Positions 62,967 through 64,000 of a stretch of DNA of 64,000 nt are shown here, one piece after another (position 1 is the stretch's first letter; every line of letters begins with the position of its first letter). Source of the DNA: Mesorhizobium shangrilense (GTDB lineage: Bacteria > Pseudomonadota > Alphaproteobacteria > Rhizobiales > Rhizobiaceae); NCBI RefSeq assembly GCF_040537815.1, contig NZ_JBEWSZ010000001.1, positions 3,534,001-3,598,000 of the forward strand. The letters are read 5' to 3'. Below the pieces are notes generated by a model. The model made no database searches and was not told where the DNA came from. It saw nothing but the letters and a program-made list of their open reading frames with translations. Both the position numbers and the translations under genes were made by a program.

Positions 62967-63968
62967 TCACGTCCGCAGCGGCAACACCCGGTCAGGGGGG
63001 CGGTGGCCGTCGAAAAAGGCCCTGATGTTGATGATGACCTTTTCGCCCATGTCGATGCGGCCCTCGAGCGTCGCCGATCCCATATGCGGCAACAGCACGA
63101 CCTTGCCCTTGGCGGCGAGCTTCAGCAGCTTCGAGTTCAACGCTGGCTCGTGCTCGTAGACGTCGAGGCCGGCGCCGGCGATCTTGCCGTCCTGGATCAG
63201 CTTGACCAGCGATTCCTCGTCGATGATGTCGCCGCGCGCCGTGTTGACGATGTAGGCCGTCGGCTGCAGCAGGGCCAGCCGCCGCGCCGAAAGCAGATGA
63301 AAGGTCGCCGGCGTCGACGGGCAATTGACCGAGATGATGTCCATGCGGGCAAGCATCTGATCGAGGCTTTCCCAATAGGTCGCCTCCAGCCCGTCCTCGA
63401 CCGCCGGCAGGACGCGGTGGCGGTTGTGGTAGTGGATCGATAGGCCGAAGGCCTTTGCCCTCCTGGCAACGGCGGTGCCGATTCGGCCCATGCCGACGAT
63501 GCCGAGCCGCTTGCCCCAGATGCGCCGGCCGAGCATCCAGGTTGGCGACCAGCCGGCCCATTTCTTGTCACCGGTCAGGACACTGGCGCCTTCCACCAGC
63601 CGGCGCGGCACAGCCAGCATCAGCGCCATGGTCATGTCGGCGGTATCCTCGGTCAGCACGTTCGGCGTGTTGGTGACGGTGATGCCTTTCTTGGCCGCCG
63701 CCGCCACGTCGATCTTGTCGACGCCGTTGCCGAAATTGGCGATCAGCTTGAGATTCTCGCCCGCCTGGGCAATCAGCGCCGCATCGATATGATCTGTCAC
63801 GGTGGGGACCAGAACATCCGCTTCCTTGACCGCCGCCACCAGTTCGGGCTGCGTCATCGGCCTGTCCTCGACATTGAGCCGCGCGTCGAACAGCTCGCGC
63901 ATGCGGGTCTCCACGGGGTCCGGCAGCTTGCGCGTGATGACGACGAGAGGCTTCTTTTTGCCTGCCAT
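62967..63968 (-). CDS. D-2-hydroxyacid dehydrogenase (glyoxylate/hydroxypyruvate reductase type)
   Basis: NAD(P)-dependent oxidoreductase of 333 residues that reduces 2-keto acids such as glyoxylate or hydroxypyruvate. The nucleotide fold has GIVGMGRIGTAVARRAKAFG at about 156-175; catalytic Arg is in NTARGDIIDEESL near 244, Glu in AGLDVYEHEP near 272, and His in LLPHMGSATLE near 298. The sequence is complete, with start ATG 63968 near the right edge. It is convergent with the GNAT gene. GyaR/GhrB-type substrate range is inferred. Confidence 0.93.
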   Translation of the reverse strand: MAGKKKPLVVITRKLPDPVETRMRELFDARLNVEDRPMTQPELVAAVKEADVLVPTVTDHIDAALIAQAGENLKLIANFGNGVDKIDVAAAAKKGITVTNTPNVLTEDTADMTMALMLAVPRRLVEGASVLTGDKKWAGWSPTWMLGRRIWGKRLGIVGMGRIGTAVARRAKAFGLSIHYHNRHRVLPAVEDGLEATYWESLDQMLARMDIISVNCPSTPATFHLLSARRLALLQPTAYIVNTARGDIIDEESLVKLIQDGKIAGAGLDVYEHEPALNSKLLKLAAKGKVVLLPHMGSATLEGRIDMGEKVIINIRAFFDGHRPPDRVLPLRT

Positions 63969-64000
63969 TGTTTCCTCGTACCCCGATCTCGTTGAGACCT

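Noticed and set aside
1..64000. tRNA, rRNA, CRISPR arrays, insertion sequences or prophage
   Set aside because: I looked for T-loop-like GGTTCRANYCC with matching stems, regularly spaced direct repeats, transposase or integrase motifs and phage structural genes, and found none that I can support.

Overview
The window looks like chromosomal core DNA of a GC-rich alphaproteobacterium of the order Rhizobiales, most probably Mesorhizobium or a close relative. The evidence is the gene order mutM / enoyl-CoA hydratase / rpsT / dnaA / dnaN / recF, a class I lysyl-tRNA synthetase, a PodJ-like polarity protein, a complete Tad/Cpa pilus locus, a LuxR-LuxI pair followed by a crotonase gene, and mosaic palindromic repeats between genes. 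I saw no tRNA, rRNA, CRISPR array, prophage or insertion sequence. Genus assignment is from recognition only; no search was run.

Layout. 1-3 kb: phosphate control (phoU cut by the left edge, phoR, divergent ppk2). 3.1-5.4 kb: a quorum-sensing unit on the minus strand, luxR then luxI then a crotonase-family enzyme, with a perfect palindrome (4615-4628) at the expected lux-box position before luxI. 5.6-10.8 kb: an orphan solute-binding protein, TerB-like protein, lysK, thermonuclease-like protein, S24-type repressor and a small unknown. 10.8-18.8 kb: a fatty-acid beta-oxidation operon (two acyl-CoA dehydrogenases, fadA, fadB, thioesterase) behind a MerR regulator; related inverted repeats lie before both the regulator and the operon. 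19-23 kb: podJ-like gene. 23.2-32.3 kb: TauE/SafE exporter with a TIGR02186-type partner, an Hsp70-like protein, and a divergent LysR / three-subunit molybdoenzyme (SoeABC-like) unit. 32.4-39.5 kb: PdeM and Lhr-like DNA-repair pair, NlpC/P60 hydrolase, MarR regulator, leucyl aminopeptidase, glycosyltransferase 25. 39.7-52 kb: the Tad pilus locus in several transcription units (tadD; flp, cpaA, cpaBCDEF-tadBC; a stand-alone CpaC-N-like protein, tadE, tadG). 52.1-64 kb: orphan PhnD-like binding protein, deoB, mutM, enoyl-CoA hydratase, rpsT, dnaA, dnaN, recF, a ThiF/MoeB-family enzyme, a GNAT acetyltransferase and a 2-hydroxyacid dehydrogenase.

How things fit together. The LuxI/crotonase pair suggests an acyl-homoserine lactone whose acyl chain is modified by a dedicated enzyme. 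The fad operon and its MerR regulator form a closed degradation regulon. SoeABC plus TauE could together handle sulfite, by oxidation on the cytoplasmic side and by export. The Tad locus, podJ and dnaA each have near-consensus CtrA-like motifs upstream, which would tie pilus formation, polarity and replication to the alphaproteobacterial cell cycle. The intergenic spaces carry at least eight copies of a bipartite palindromic element and two copies of a second one, often touching stop codons.
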